A stretch of DNA of 64,000 nucleotides from Lucinisca nassula (Eukaryota > Mollusca > Bivalvia > Lucinida > Lucinidae), in NCBI GenBank assembly GCA_963580285.1, contig OY757021.1, forward strand, positions 95,157,221-95,221,220, in the 5' to 3' direction. Position numbers and translations under genes: made by a program. Below the pieces are notes generated by a model. That model was given only the letters and a program-made list of their open reading frames with translations. It was not told the origin of the DNA and ran no database searches. Below, piece after piece: positions 1-11,141 of the stretch. How positions within the stretch are numbered: the first letter of the stretch is position 1; every line of letters begins with the position of its first letter.

Positions 1-340
1 TTAACAATTTATTACGAGTGAGGAAGTCAGTTACATGACTACACACTCTGACAAAATCAGTTGCTAAATATAAACGCCATAGGATAGCGAATGAGAAACA
101 TCACCATCCAATAAAGGAAAATTTACAATCTCAAAATCTAAATCATCGCGTTTATCATAAATGATGCAAGAAACAAGCCCATCTACAATAGACAGATGTA
201 AATCCAAAAACGTGTCTTCGGTATCAGAAGTATTTGCTTTATTTAATTGAAGTTTTGGGTGGTAAATTTGACTGATCAAACCATCGAAATAGGTATCGTC
301 AATGTTTAATAAATCATCAAAATATCTAGAAGTCATCCAA
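1..340 (-). pseudogene. Penelope-like RT fragment, reading leftwards
   Basis: On the minus strand about 90 codons match the region of the other two PLE copies around RT motif C and downstream (DDLLNIDDTYFDGLISQIY, FLDLHLSIVDG, DKRDDLDFEIVNFP). The catalytic YLDD reads YFDD here, and a stop follows GVYI. The remaining bases to the window edge still resemble the PLE (GTGTGTAGTCATGTAACTGA in reverse). It is a 5'-truncated, decayed copy cut by the window edge. Confidence 0.85.
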
Positions 341-1149
341 AATATCTATCCCAGTTCGATACTGGGTCACTTTGGGTCAAAAACTAGGTCGCCAGGTCAA
401 ATCTCATTAAAACTTTGTTTACACATTTGACCCAATTTAAATGAAACTTGCTCAGAATGCTTGCGTCTATAAAATCCAGGTCAAGTTTGATAATGGATCG
501 CTTGGAGTCAAAATTGAACAGAGAATCGACCAGGAACTAGATCCCAAATCCTTCCTATAATATCACTAGGGAAAGAAGTCGAGACATGGAATCACGACAG
601 TAAACAAGACGGACAACAGATAAACCGAGCCAGCAGCTCTTTCCTAAACAGGTGGTGACTCAGAATATCTAAACCTAACTAGAAAGGAGCAATATACATA
701 ATGGGGGAAAGAATCAGAATCACCAACATGTCAAACATTGAACTGGAAGGACATATGTAACTAAAAATGAACAACCAAACAGGCGGGAAGAATCAGAATC
801 ATCAAAGTAACACCATATATGATTAGGGAAAGAATCAGACCCAAAAACACAAAACATGGAGGAACCACAGCAAAACTAGGCCACCAGGTCAAATCAAAGA
901 AAAACTTGTTAACAGCCTAGATTTCACATTTTGGGCCTACTTTGGATGAAACTTGCTCAGAATGTTTGCCTCTGTGAAATCTAGCTCAGATTTAAACTGG
1001 GTTACTTCGGGTAAAAAAGTAGGTCACCAGGTCAAAGCCAAATATGGTTTGTTACACGCTAGCGGTCATAGTTTTGACCCAATTTTGATGAAACTGGCTC
1101 AGAATGTTTGCCTCTATAAAATCTAGGTCAAAATAGAGAGGAAGGTAAT
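341..1149. repeat. Array of ~150-bp GTCACCAGGTCAAA repeats, part 1
   Basis: The recurring unit contains GATGAAACTTGCTCAGAATG, TTGCCTCTATAAAATCTAGG, GGGTCACTTTGGGTCAAAA and CTAGGTCACCAGGTCAAA. A dispersed block at about 530-860 interrupts it; a similar block recurs at about 45670-45985. No coding sense is evident. Confidence 0.8.
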
Positions 1150-1380
1150 GATCGATACAATTAAACAGCAGCTCCCGTCCGAGACACAAAAGATAAAGAT
1201 GCACAAACATGAAAAAAAAAGACCCTAATGGAAACATCAATAGCAGAAAGCCAAATGGACAGTTACTTTCTCACAAAATGGTCAATTGGCTATCCAAAAA
1301 ATGAATATAAGCGATACACACGATAAAAAAAAAACAAAAAACAAAAAGAAACTGCGACAGAGGAACCGCCTTGATTCGAT
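1150..1380 (-). mobile_element. Solo PLE 3' tail (subtype b), minus strand
   Basis: In reverse complement it matches the noncoding tail that follows the RT frame of the PLE copies: GGCGGTTCCTCTGTCGC, TTGGATAGCCAATTG, GAAAGTAACTGTCC and a TTAATTGTATCGAT end. The coding part is missing, as expected for 5'-truncated reverse transcription. Confidence 0.75.
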
Positions 1381-1439
1381 ACTGGGTCACTTGGGCTCAA
1401 AAAACTTGGTCACCAGGTCATATCAAAGGAAAACATTGT

Positions 1440-1811
1440 TAACACTATAGAGGTAACAGTTTGCTCATCGGCTCCTATAGACTTATAGTGGAAAAAACTT
1501 CAAAAATCTTCATCTCTGAAACCATAAGGCCCAGAGCTTAGATATTTAGTATGTAGCAACGTCAAGTGGTCATCGACATAAATCCTGTCAATTATGCCCC
1601 TGGAATCCAAATTGGCCACACCCCAGGGTTCTTTAGCTCCTATAGACTTACAATTTGAAAAAAAAAAAATCTTCTTCTCTGAAACCACAGGGCCCAGAGC
1701 TTAAATATATAGCATGTAGCAACGTCAAGTGGTCACCTACATAAATCTTGCAAACCATGCTCCTTGGGTCAAAATTGGCCACGCCCATGGGCCTATTAGC
1801 TCCCATAGACT
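1440..1811 (-). repeat. Fragment of the ~165-bp satellite family
   Basis: About two units contain GCTCCTATAGACTTATAGTG, AGAAGATTTTT in reverse, CAGAGCTTAGATATTTAG and GTAGCAACGTCAAGTGGTC. In reverse complement these match the array at 15.75-19.15 kb. A short open frame here (1500-1688) is only satellite sequence. Confidence 0.8.
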
Positions 1812-2814
1812 GCCAGAGTGTGTAGTCATGTAACCGACTTCAACACTCGTAATAGCTTGTTAACGGCTAAACTTCTTCATCAGGGTTATCGGTACCATAA
1901 ACTACGCAAAGCCTTTTCAAAATTTTATAGACGTCATTCTGATTTAGTTTCAAAATTCAGTATTGGTCTTAAACCTCTTCTGCAACAAGGTCTATCGGAA
2001 CTCGAATTTTATGGTGACTTGGTATATAAATTCTGAAAAATATATAACCGCAATGACTTCAACACCCAATTCCGTAAAATCATTCTTCGATATAAAAAGA
2101 CTTGGTACAACATACATGTTATACGAAAGACTGCATGCATGGTGGTTAACTTAATCACGGTTGACAACTTTGCTTCCCTCTTTTATTGCACGCCGGTGGG
2201 TCAGGCCTCAGATTCTATGATGGTTCCAGCGTAAAGGCTTACTGAGAATTAGAGCGATCTAATTCAATGTAACGTTGTTTGGTGCCTGATGCTCCGTCTC
2301 TGGTTGGACCCATCGGAAACTAACTGTTGCTTTTCTTTTGCTCCGGCATTTTAGTGGTTTCTTGCTGTAGAGTCCTCACCGTTGTTTCATCTCTGTGGTT
2401 GTTTGATTTTTTGTTTTCACGGAGGTGTTGCACTGATGAGTTAGGAGGCCTTCATGCGGACTGGACAAATTATTTGTCCAAATCGCGATAGAAGTAAGGG
2501 TGATGATTGTGGCCACGTAAAATCGATTTAAACCCCCAGTTGAATTCGTTTCCGCTGACCGTTCCAAGGCGGTTCTTTTGTCGCGGTTTATTTTTGTTAT
2601 GGTTTGTCTTTGGGTGTTTGTGTCGTTTATGTTATTTTATTTTGGATAGCCTATTGGCCATTTTGTGGGAAAGTAACTGGCCTTTTGGCTTTCCGCTTTG
2701 GTGTTTCCATTAGGGTCTGTTGTTTCATGTTTGCGTGTCTTTCCCTTTGGTGTCTCTGATGGGAGCTGTGGGTTGATTGTATCGATTCCTGATCATTGCC
2801 TCAACTTCTATTTT
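1812..2814 (+). mobile_element. Truncated PLE copy 3: C-terminal RT region plus 3' tail
   Basis: Codons from 1818 match the last part of the PLE protein (CSHVTDFNTRN, GYRYHKLRKAFSKFYRRHSD, EFYGDLVYKF), then a stop replaces the Arg codon seen in the other copies at 2034-2036. Homology goes on through the tail to about 2814, where the GTCACC array resumes. The tail is subtype b (GGATAGCCTATTGGCC, CTTTCCGCTTTGG). It begins at almost the same place where the minus-strand fragment at 1-340 runs off, in opposite orientation. Confidence 0.85.
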
Positions 2815-3168
2815 TGACCCAAATTTGATGAAACTTGCGCAGAACGTTTGCCTCTATAAAATCTAGGTCGAATATAATAATGGGTTACTTGAGGTTTAAA
2901 CCTAGGTCGTAGGTGAAATATCATGAAAATCTTATTAACATTCCAGGGGTTCACAGTTTTGACGCAATTTCGATGAAACTTCCTCAGAATGTTTGCCTCT
3001 ATGGAATCTAGGTCAAGTTTAATATTGGATCACTTTTGATCAAAACCTAGGTCACCAGGTCAAAGGAAAACCTTGTTTGTTATTGTAATTTATTTTAGTT
3101 CCATTGCGATGAAAGCGACGCGCTCATTTGAATCGCTCTCGAACACTCATTGCGGGTTTTATCACGCA

Positions 3169-3171
<3 letters not shown>
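2815..3171. repeat. Array of ~150-bp GTCACCAGGTCAAA repeats, part 2
   Basis: Two to three diverged units of the same array resume directly after the PLE tail (TTGACCCAAATTTGATGAAA, AGAACGTTTGCCTC). They run to the SINE tail. Confidence 0.75.
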
Positions 3172-3232
<61 letters not shown>

Positions 3233-3393
3233 TTACGTCCAGACTATTGCTACCCATTTACGCCTGGGTGGAGTTGGGCAATAGTATTACGTTTCTTGTC
3301 CAAGGAAGCACCTCACTTTCGGGGGCCGGATTCGAACGCACAACTTCTCGATCATAAGTCGAACGCACTAACCACTGAGCTGTCGAGGCTGTT
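3172..3393 (-). mobile_element. tRNA-derived SINE with (GA)n/(TC)n tail
   Basis: Read on the minus strand from 3393, the head GACAGCTCAGTGGTTAGTGC is an A-box-like sequence and GTTCGAATCCGGCC a B-box-like sequence, the internal pol III promoter of a tRNA. A body of about 100 bp follows. The element ends in a pure dinucleotide tract at 3172-3228 (28 GA repeats on the + strand). The head lacks a full cloverleaf and is not a tRNA gene. Confidence 0.8.
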
Positions 3394-3700
3394 AAAATAT
3401 TGTTAACACCCTAGAAGTCACAGTTTGCCCCAACTTTAATGAAACTTGCTCAGAATGTTTGCCTCTATTAAATCTAGGTCAGGTTCGTTATTGGGTCACT
3501 TTGGGTTGAAAACTAGGTCACCAGGTCAAATTAGATGAAAATCGTGTTGACATGAAAAGCTTGTTAACACTCTAGAGGTCACAGTTGACCCAATTGTGAT
3601 TAAACTTGCTCAGAAAGTTTGCCTCCATGAAATCTATGTCAAGTTTGACACTGGGTCACTTAATTGGAGTCAAAAACTAGGTCACCAGGTCAAATTAAAT
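3394..3700. repeat. Array of ~150-bp GTCACCAGGTCAAA repeats, part 3
   Basis: Two units (TTAACACCCTAGAAGTCACA, CTAGGTCACCAGGTCAAATT) end where PLE copy 1 begins. They show the PLE inserted into the array. Confidence 0.8.
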
Positions 3701-6417
3701 GCCATTTCTTCAAAATATCCTTCATTAATAAGGGTATGGATTTTATAGATTTGCCCAGTATCTTCCGTGAGAGATCGGTGCTTTCTTCCATTCCTGTTTA
3801 TTTTCAAAATACTGAAACACCTATAATTTGCTATAAATATAACAAACCTGTTAGATCTATCATTTTTAATTTCAATAAACTGGTTTCAGATCTTGATATT
3901 GATACTAATACTCCTGATTCATGTGATTGTAAAAACTCAAAGTATTGCTATCCTGCTGCTGGTCATGTAATTACTGGCAATTTGAAAATTATTCCTGATT
4001 CTAGGATAAGGAATATAATTTCTAAAGGACCGAAATATCGGTTTCCTTCTAAAATTGATTTCAGTAAATGTAGAGATGAAATCGCTGCTTCCTTGAATGA
4101 ATTCGGTAATCGATGGTGTAAGCGAGAGTATGTTGAGCATAAAGCCCTTAAGGACTGGAAACTTAGCATTTTAAAACTAGTGAATAAACGCATTTCTTTC
4201 TATTCTCAAAATACTAACTTATTACCTCCTAAGCCCAAGACGTCTTTACGTCATCTTAAACTAGGTATTCAAGAATTTCATAAGAAGTTTGTTTTGGCCC
4301 CTGCAGACAAGGCCGCTAACAACGTCGTCGTTGTGTGACGGCTCCACTATGTTAACACGCTTAAGCAGGAGCTTGGTGGTACTAAGGCCTATGAACTTCA
4401 GCCTTTAGCTGAAGAGAGAGCTATAGTAGATAAACATGTTTGTCTTTCAGCCACCAAGTTTGCTGTGTGTGTTAACGAAGGCCAAGACAAGCTTCCTACG
4501 CTATACTGGTTACCAAAACTTCATAAAAGACCTTACAAAGCACGGTTTATTGCAAATTCTAGCTCTTGCACTACCACTGAACTTTCTAAATTATTAACTT
4601 CCTGTCTTACTGCTATTAAAACGCATGTAATTAAATATTGTGATAAAGTCTTTGAAAGATCAGGAAGAAATCTGTTTTGGTCTATAAAAAATTCGAATGA
4701 GGTTTTAAATAAATTGAAATCCAGACATTTTCGTGCTTCTAGTCTGTCTACTTACGATTTTTCCACTCTTTACACTACACTTCCTCATAATCTTATAAAA
4801 GAAAAGCTTAATGATTTAATTGAATGGGCTTTTCACAGAGAAGATTCTCTCTATCTTGCATGTAATGTCAGAAATGCATTTTTCACTTCTAAAGAGCATA
4901 AGAATTATACACTTTGGTCATGTCAGAAAGTGTGTGATGCCCTCACCTTTCTACTTGACAATATTTATATTAGATTCGGTACTAAGTTATTTAGACAAAT
5001 TGTGGGTATTCCGATGGGTACTAATTGCGCACCTCTTGTGGCTGATCTGTTCTTGTATTGTTATGAAAGAGACTTCATTTTGTCGCTTTCCATTGATAAC
5101 CAATCTGAAATTATTGAAGCTTTTAGCTCCACTTCTAGATATTTAGATGATTTATTAAATATTGATAATACCTATTTTGATGGTTTGATCAGTCAGATTT
5201 ACCCCCTAGAACTTCAGTTAAATAAAGCAAATTCTTCTGATACTGAGGCCCCGTTTTTGGATTTACATCTATCTATTGTAGATGGATTTGTTTCGTGCAA
5301 AATTTATGATAAACGCGATGACTTTGATTTTGAGATTGTAAATTTTCCTTTTTTGGATGGTGATGTTCCTCGTGCGCCATCCTATGGCGTTTATATTTCG
5401 CAATTAATTCGATTTGCTAGAGTGTGTAGTCATGTAACTGACTTCAACACTCGTAATAAATTATTGACGGCTAAACTCCTTAATCAAGGTTATCGGTACC
5501 ATAAACTACGCAAAGCCTTTTCAAAATTTTATAGACGCCATTCTGATTTAATTTCAAAATTCAATATTGGACTTAAATCTCTTCTGCAACAAGGTCTATC
5601 GGAACCCGAATTTTATGGTGACTTAGTATATAAATTCAGAAAAATATATAACCGCAATGACTTCAGCACCCAATTTCGTAAAATCATTCTTCGATATAAA
5701 AAGATTGGGTACAACATGGATATTATACGACAGACTGCATGCATGGTAGTTAACCCAATCACGGTTGGCAACTTTGCTTCCCTCTTTAATTGCACGCCGG
5801 TGGGTCAGGCCTCAGATTCTATGACGGCTCCAACGTAAAGGCTTATTGAGAATTAGAGAGATCTAATTCAAGGTAATGTTGGTTGGTGCCTGATGCTCTG
5901 TCTCTGGTCGGGCCCATCGGAGTCTAACTGTTGGTTTTCTTTCGCTCCAGCATTTCAGTGGTTTCTTGCTGTCGAGTCCTCACCGTTGTTTCACCTCTGT
6001 GGTTCTTTGATTTTTGTGTTCACGGAGATGTTGCACTGATGAGTTAGGAGGCCTTCATGCGGACTGAACAAATTATTTGTCTAAATCGCGACGGAAGTAA
6101 GGGCGAGGATTGTGGCCACGTAAAATCGATTTAAGCCCCCCAGTGGAAATCTTCCACTGACCGTTCCAAGGCGGCTCTTCTGTGGCGATTTATTTATGTT
6201 GTTGTTTGTTACTTAGTGTGTGTATCACTTGTGTCTTTTAATTTTGGATGGCCATATGGCCATTTTGTGGGAAAGTAACTGTCCTTATGGCCTTCCTTTG
6301 TTTAGGTTTCCATTATGGTCTGGTCGCTTAATGTTTGTATTTCTTTCCCTTTGGTGTCTTTTATGGGTGGAGTAAGTTAATTGTATCAATTCCTGATCTT
6401 TGTTTTTCTTCTACTTT
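3701..6417 (+). mobile_element. Penelope-like retroelement, longest copy
   Basis: The element holds a reverse transcriptase frame (3736-5838) and a conserved noncoding 3' tail of about 580 bp ending in CTTCTACTTT at 6417. Copy 2 ends with the same bases at 41479. It is flanked on both sides by the GTCACCAGGTCAAA array. The 5' part appears missing: homology starts abruptly inside the array, and I see no GIY-YIG endonuclease at either end of the protein. I therefore cannot say whether the family is endonuclease-less or whether an N-terminal domain was lost by truncation. Confidence 0.85.
3736..5838 (+). pseudogene. PLE reverse transcriptase with one in-frame TGA
   Basis: The frame of about 700 codons starts at ATG 3736 and is interrupted only by TGA at 4336-4338; reading resumes at once in the same frame. 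Upstream lie CDCKNSKYC, GHVITGNLKII and KGPKYRFP, then VLAPADKAANN. Downstream come LYWLPKLHK and RFIANSSSC, motif A (STYDFSTLYT), motif B (GIPMGTNCAPLVADLF), motif C (SRYLDDLL) and FLDLHLSI. These are the motif order and spacing of Penelope-like reverse transcriptases. The TGA could come from a Cys codon by one base change (inference). The C-terminus is NCTPVGQASDSMTAPT with no GIY-YIG domain. The catalytic Asp residues are intact. Confidence 0.88.
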
Positions 6418-7016
6418 GCTAGCACTCTAGAGGTCACATTTAAGTTATCGTTATCAATAGTTTTGCTCTAGATGTTTGTCTTGATGATTTCTAGTTCAAA
6501 ACTAGTTCATTTTGGGTTAAAATTACGTCACTGAACCTTATTAAAGAAACCCTGTTAACACACGAGAAGTCACATTAATGAAGCTATCATCATAAATAGT
6601 ACGTGCTCAAAATGTTTGTCTTGTTTATGTCTAGTTCCAGTTCGAAACTGGGTCACGTGGGACTAAAACTTAGGTCACCAGAATCTTGTTAACAATTCAA
6701 AGGTCACAGTTATGAAGTTACCATCATGTATATTGCTCATAATGTTGTCTTGATGATTTCGAGATCTAGTCCGAAACTGGGTCACTTCAGTCAGAAACTA
6801 GGTCACCAGGCCAAATCAAAAGAAAAACTTGTTAAAACTCTTGACTTAATATGTTTGAAGTGATCATCATGAATCTTGTTCAAAACGTTTGTCTTAATTA
6901 ATGATTTCTAGGTGAATCTTGTTCAGACTTTGTTTCTCTTGTTAATTTTAAGTCATATTCTCCTTAAGTATTATGATACTCAGGTGAGCGATACAGGGCT
7001 ATCATGGCCCTCTTGT
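6418..7016. repeat. Array of ~150-bp repeats, terminal part and element end
   Basis: Diverged units (CACTCTAGAGGTCACATTTA, GTCACCAGGCCAAATCAAA) resume after the PLE. The array ends near 7015 in CAGGTGAGCGATACAGGG and ATGGCCCTCTTGTTA. This is the same kind of end as in the composite elements at 15370, 28731 and 33246, so the whole array may belong to one such element. Confidence 0.75.
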
Positions 7017-7132
7017 TATTATGTAATAAGTTCGGGACACGGGTAGTTCTAACCAATGTTAGTAACTCAGGCCAGGAGGCATAACGTAAAAAATTGATAT
7101 TCAATTACTAAATCAATACTTAATCAACGGCC

Positions 7133-7255
7133 GAAGCAAAACAACAACAATAACAACAATAACAACAACAACATCAACAAAATAAAATGAAATAAAAATA
7201 CGAAGTAAAAACAACAAACAAACAAACAAACAAACAAACAAACACAAACAAGAAA
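7133..7255. repeat. Simple repeats (AAC)n and (CAAA)n
   Basis: A run of AACAAC-type triplets (about 7140-7180) is followed by (CAAA)n at 7214-7252. The minus-strand open frame over it is low-complexity and not a gene. Confidence 0.9.
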
Positions 7256-7312
7256 ACATCGCTTTTTGTGAAACGGGCCCTTTATTTAACAAGCCTGTTT
7301 TTCTGATCATTC

Positions 7313-9250
7313 ATTTTGCTAGCCAGCTTCCTGATCCTTCATTAGACAAGCTAGCGTTTTAATCTCTCATTTGACAAGCTACCTTCCTGATCCTTTATTA
7401 GACAAGTCAGCGTTTTAATCTCTCATTTGACATGCTAGCTTCCTGATCCCTTATTAGACAAGTCAGCGTTTTAATCTCTCATTTGACAAGCTAGCTTCCT
7501 GATCCTTTATTAGACAAGTCAGCGTTTTAATCTCTCATTTGACAAGCTAGCTTCCTGATCCTTTATTAGACAAGTCAGCGTTTTAATCTCTCATTTGACA
7601 CGCTAGCTTCCTGATACTTTATTAGTCAAGTCAGCGTTTTAATCTCTCATTTGACAAGCTAGCTTCCTGATCCTTTATTAGACAAGTCAGCGTTTTAATC
7701 TCTCATTTGACAAGCTAGCTTCCTGATACTTTATTAGTCAAGTCAGCGTTTTAATCTCTCATTTGACAAGCTAGCTTCCTGATCCTTTATTAGACAAGTA
7801 AGCGTTTTAATCTGTCATTTAACAAGCTAGCTTCCTGATCCTTTATTAGACAAGTCAGCCTTTTAATCTCTCATTTGACAAGCTAGCTTCCTGATCCTTT
7901 ATTAGACAAGTCAGCGTTTTAATCTCTCATTTGACAAGCTAGCTTCCTTATCCTTTATTCGACAAGTCAGCGTTTTAATCTTTCATTTGACAAGCTAGCT
8001 TTCTGATCCTTTATTAGACAAGTCAGCATTTTAATCTCTCATTTGACAAGCTAGCTTCCTGATCCTTCATTAGACAAGTCAGCGTTTTAATCTATCATTT
8101 GACAAGCTACCTTCTTGATCCTTTATTAAACAAGTCAGCGTTTTAATCTCTCATTTGACAAGCTAGCTTCCTGATCCTTTATTAGACAAGTCAGCGTTTA
8201 ATCACTCATTTGACAAGCTAGCTTCCTGATCCTTTATTAGACAAGCTAGCGTTTTAATCTCTCATTTGACAAGCTAGCTTCCTGATCCTTTATTAGACAA
8301 GTCAGCGGTTTAATCTCTCATTTGACAAGCTAGCTTCCTGATCCTTACTAGACAAGTCAGCATTTTAATCTCTCATTTGACAAGCTACCTTCCTGATCCT
8401 CACTAGACAAGTCAGCGTTTTAATCTCTTATTCGACAACCTAGCTTCCTGATCCTTTATTAGACAAGTCAGCATTGTAATCGTTCATTTGACAAGCCAGC
8501 TTCCTGATCCTTACTAGACAAGTCAGCGTTTAAATCTATCATTTGACAAGCTAGCTTCTTGATCCTTTATTAGACAAGCTAGCGTTTTAATCTCTCATTT
8601 GACAAGCTAGCTTCCTGATCCTTTATTCGACAAGTCAGCGTTTTAATCTCTCATTTGACAAGCTAGCTTCCTTATCCTTTATTCGACAAGTCAGCGTTTA
8701 AATCTATCATTTGACAAGCTAGCTTCCTGATCCTTTATTAGACAAGCTAGCGTTTTAATCTGTCATTTGACAAGCTAGCTTCCTGATCCTTTATTAGACA
8801 AGTCAGCGTTTTAATCTCTCATTTGACAAGCTAGCTTCCTGATCCTTTATAAGACAAGTCAGCGTTTTAATCTTTCATTTGACAAGCTAGCTTTCTGATC
8901 CTTTATTAGACAAGTCAGCGTTTTAATCTCTCATTTGACAAGCTAGCTTCCTGATCCTTACTTGACAAGTCAGCGTTTTAATCTTTCATTTGGCAAGCTA
9001 GCTTTCTGATCCTTTATTAGACAAGTCAGCGTTTTAATCTCTCATTTGACAATCTAGCTTCCTGATCCTTACTTGACAAGTCAGCGTTTTAATCTTTCAT
9101 TTGACAAGCTAGCTTCCTGATCTTTTATTTGACAAGCCAGTTTTCTGATACTTTACTTGACTAGTCAGCTTCCTGAATTTTTATTTGACAAGCCAGTTTC
9201 CTGATATTTTATTTGACAAGTCAGCTTCCTTATCTTTTATTTGATTAGCA
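7313..9250. repeat. 56-bp minisatellite, a dimer of 28-bp monomers, about 34 copies
   Basis: Two alternating 28-bp monomers make the unit: one begins GACAAGCTAGCTTCCTGATC and the other GACAAGTCAGCGTTTTAATC. Both start with GACAAG and end in an ATTA/ATTT-like stretch, so the unit is an internal duplication. Copies are nearly identical over 1.8 kb. From about 9115 to 9245 the array breaks down into more diverged single 28-bp monomers (GACAAGCCAGTTTTCTGATA, GACAAGTCAGCTTCCTTATC). Confidence 0.95.
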
Positions 9251-9851
9251 AGCTCTATATTTCTCGAAAACTGAAAAGACAATGGGAGTACGAATAATTT
9301 GCATTCAAACTTTTTTTGTCAAATATGTGCACTCATGAAAATATTCAGAAACTAAGGAACATTCACAAACAATGGACGGGATTGTGAATTCATTCAAACC
9401 GCGCCATCTGTCATACAGAAAAACTGACTGATCCTCCTTGAGGAAATCGTAGCTTAATGCAACCCATACAGATACAGTATATATTTTCTTACATTTGAAT
9501 CGCATGCCACCGGGTCACAGCAATGAAAGACTACTACAAGTCTATAAGTTCCCATTTTTCCCGCGGAATAACGTCCACTCGAATGCCCTATCAAGCAACA
9601 TAAGTGTTCTTCTAACCCTGGCACAGTTCAGTACAGTTGTTTGCCAGGTAGTCCACTCAACACCGTAAACGCCAGTATCTTATCTTTTTACACATTAACA
9701 TTCTCGATCACACTGTACAAACTCATCTCACCAACATTCCTCTACTTTTATCTCAACTAACCCCTTCATATCTCGGTTACGGGAATCCATCTGAAGTCGT
9801 GTTCGGGGGTTAAGATGTAGATGGGGATAGATACATGTTGATAGATAGATT

Positions 9852-9894
<43 letters not shown>

Positions 9895-10574
9895 TGATAG
9901 AAAGCTGTTAACTTGTAATTCCATTTAAAACACAAAATATTATCATTGATCTCAGTCCCATCGTCATTTTACCCACCGTTAAAACAGAATGATAGTCTGA
10001 ACTTCAAACGGTACCACAATAATTAATGACGTCACGTATGTCACGCCACGTAATGGCGCTAAATTTTTGGTAAATTTGGTGAACATAGTTTTGCAAATAA
10101 GAAAGTTACAGACCTTTGATATAAGGGTATTTTTCTAAACATGCTAGGTGTGGATGTTGTAGTTTTGTAATAGTTAATATTTGACTTATTGCACTTTGCA
10201 TGTTGCTACAAACTAAAAAAGGTTAGGTCACAGACGTCCAAACGTAAACGCTTACACAGATCAAGGATGGGCCGACATAGAGTTCGAAGTGCGGTCAACT
10301 GCAATGTCAGATATAAAAGACCAGGATCGATAATCAAGCGTACCAGTCAGTACAAAACGGCGGGCCAACGTCGGGCCACCGTCGATATTGTATCTAGGGC
10401 TGGCTAATCGGAGCTGAAAAGATAATCGATTATCAGTCCTGTCTTTGCGATCGATAATCGATTAGTAATCGCTAAGATTTTTGTCATTATTTTATCTGTC
10501 TGGCTTTCTGTCTGAGCATGACTCTTACCACATGTTGCACTTAACCATATATATATTTGAACAGACAGGCCTGA
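9251..10574. other. Unassigned region upstream of exon 1, with a (GATA)n microsatellite
   Basis: No gene is recognised. A GATA/GATT microsatellite lies at about 9838-9900. The upstream exon(s) or promoter of the PARP14-like gene may be here or further left; I could not find an exon of the required phase. Short palindromes around GATAATCGATTATC occur near 10425-10460 and again at 10720-10770. Confidence 0.6.
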
Positions 10575-10641
10575 GCAAACAGTGAAGACCCAGATGAGAC
10601 GCCGCATAATGCGGCGTCTCATCAGGGTCTTCACTGTTTGC
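10575..10641. repeat. Short hairpin repeat (GCAAACAGTG family), copy 1
   Basis: A 67-bp near-perfect palindrome starts GCAAACAGTGAAGACC, has GACGCCGCATAATGCGGCGTC at its centre and ends with the complement of its start. Copies recur at 12902, 23245, 30720, 46804, 51938, 59479 and 61203. Confidence 0.88.
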
Positions 10642-10922
10642 AACTCATCCAGCTATTTTATGCATGACTTTGGGTAGTAAATTGTACCTATCAAGTAATC
10701 GATTAAAAGCAAATCAGAAATGATAATCATTTTTGTGGAATTTATCGATCGATTAATCGATTATACGATTAATCGTGTCAGCCTTAATTGTATCCATGTT
10801 CGTTCGACGTTCACAAGTAATTCTTCGCTGGCTGGGAAGTTGTTTGTGCATTCACTGTGCTGTGCCAATGCTGCTCCGCCCGAACACACATGTATACACT
10901 TTAAACTTAATATATTTTTAAG

Positions 10923-11141
10923 GTATCAGAAACTTATCAGAGACAGAATCTGTACCATGGGACTCTGTGGAAATAATCAAAGAAACATGTAAAGTACAAG
11001 TGCTTGACGTACCTGATGACACCGATGACTTAGAAACATACTTCTCCAATAAAAGCGCATGCGGAGGAGGTATTATTCGAGAAAAAATAAAACAGGATGA
11101 CATTCCCGGATGTTGGGTCATAACATACAAACATCGAAGTG
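10923..11141 (+). CDS. PARP14-like: PARP14-like exon 1 (first visible): N-terminal half of RRM
   Basis: The exon follows a T-rich tract ending in AG at 10921-10922 and ends before gtgagt at 11142. It contributes 73 codons and both borders split a codon after its first base. The protein contains a beta strand CKVQVLDVPDD, then YFSNKSACGGGI and GCWVITYKHRS. The pattern of a hydrophobic strand, LxxYFxNxxxxGGG and a second hydrophobic strand matches the RRM-like domain at the N-terminus of PARP14/PARP10 relatives. It is not the start of the protein: there is no convincing ATG, and a base from an upstream exon is required. Confidence 0.85.

Noticed and set aside
3310..3393. tRNA-like sequences here and at 51186-51300 and 60700-60774
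   Set aside because: A- and B-box-like strings are present but full acceptor stems and cloverleafs are not. SINE bodies and tails follow, and one has a target duplication.
4820..5146. 108-codon overlapping frame inside the PLE, also at 39883
   Set aside because: It is an alternative frame of the reverse transcriptase and is kept in copy 2 only through DNA identity.
7313..9250. Regular short repeats that could look like a CRISPR array
   Set aside because: There are no unique spacers: both halves of the unit are repeated. The context is eukaryotic.
10053..10069. ATG followed by a donor-like ggtaaat that might be a first exon
   Set aside because: The phase left (two bases of a codon) does not fit exon 1, which needs one base from upstream.
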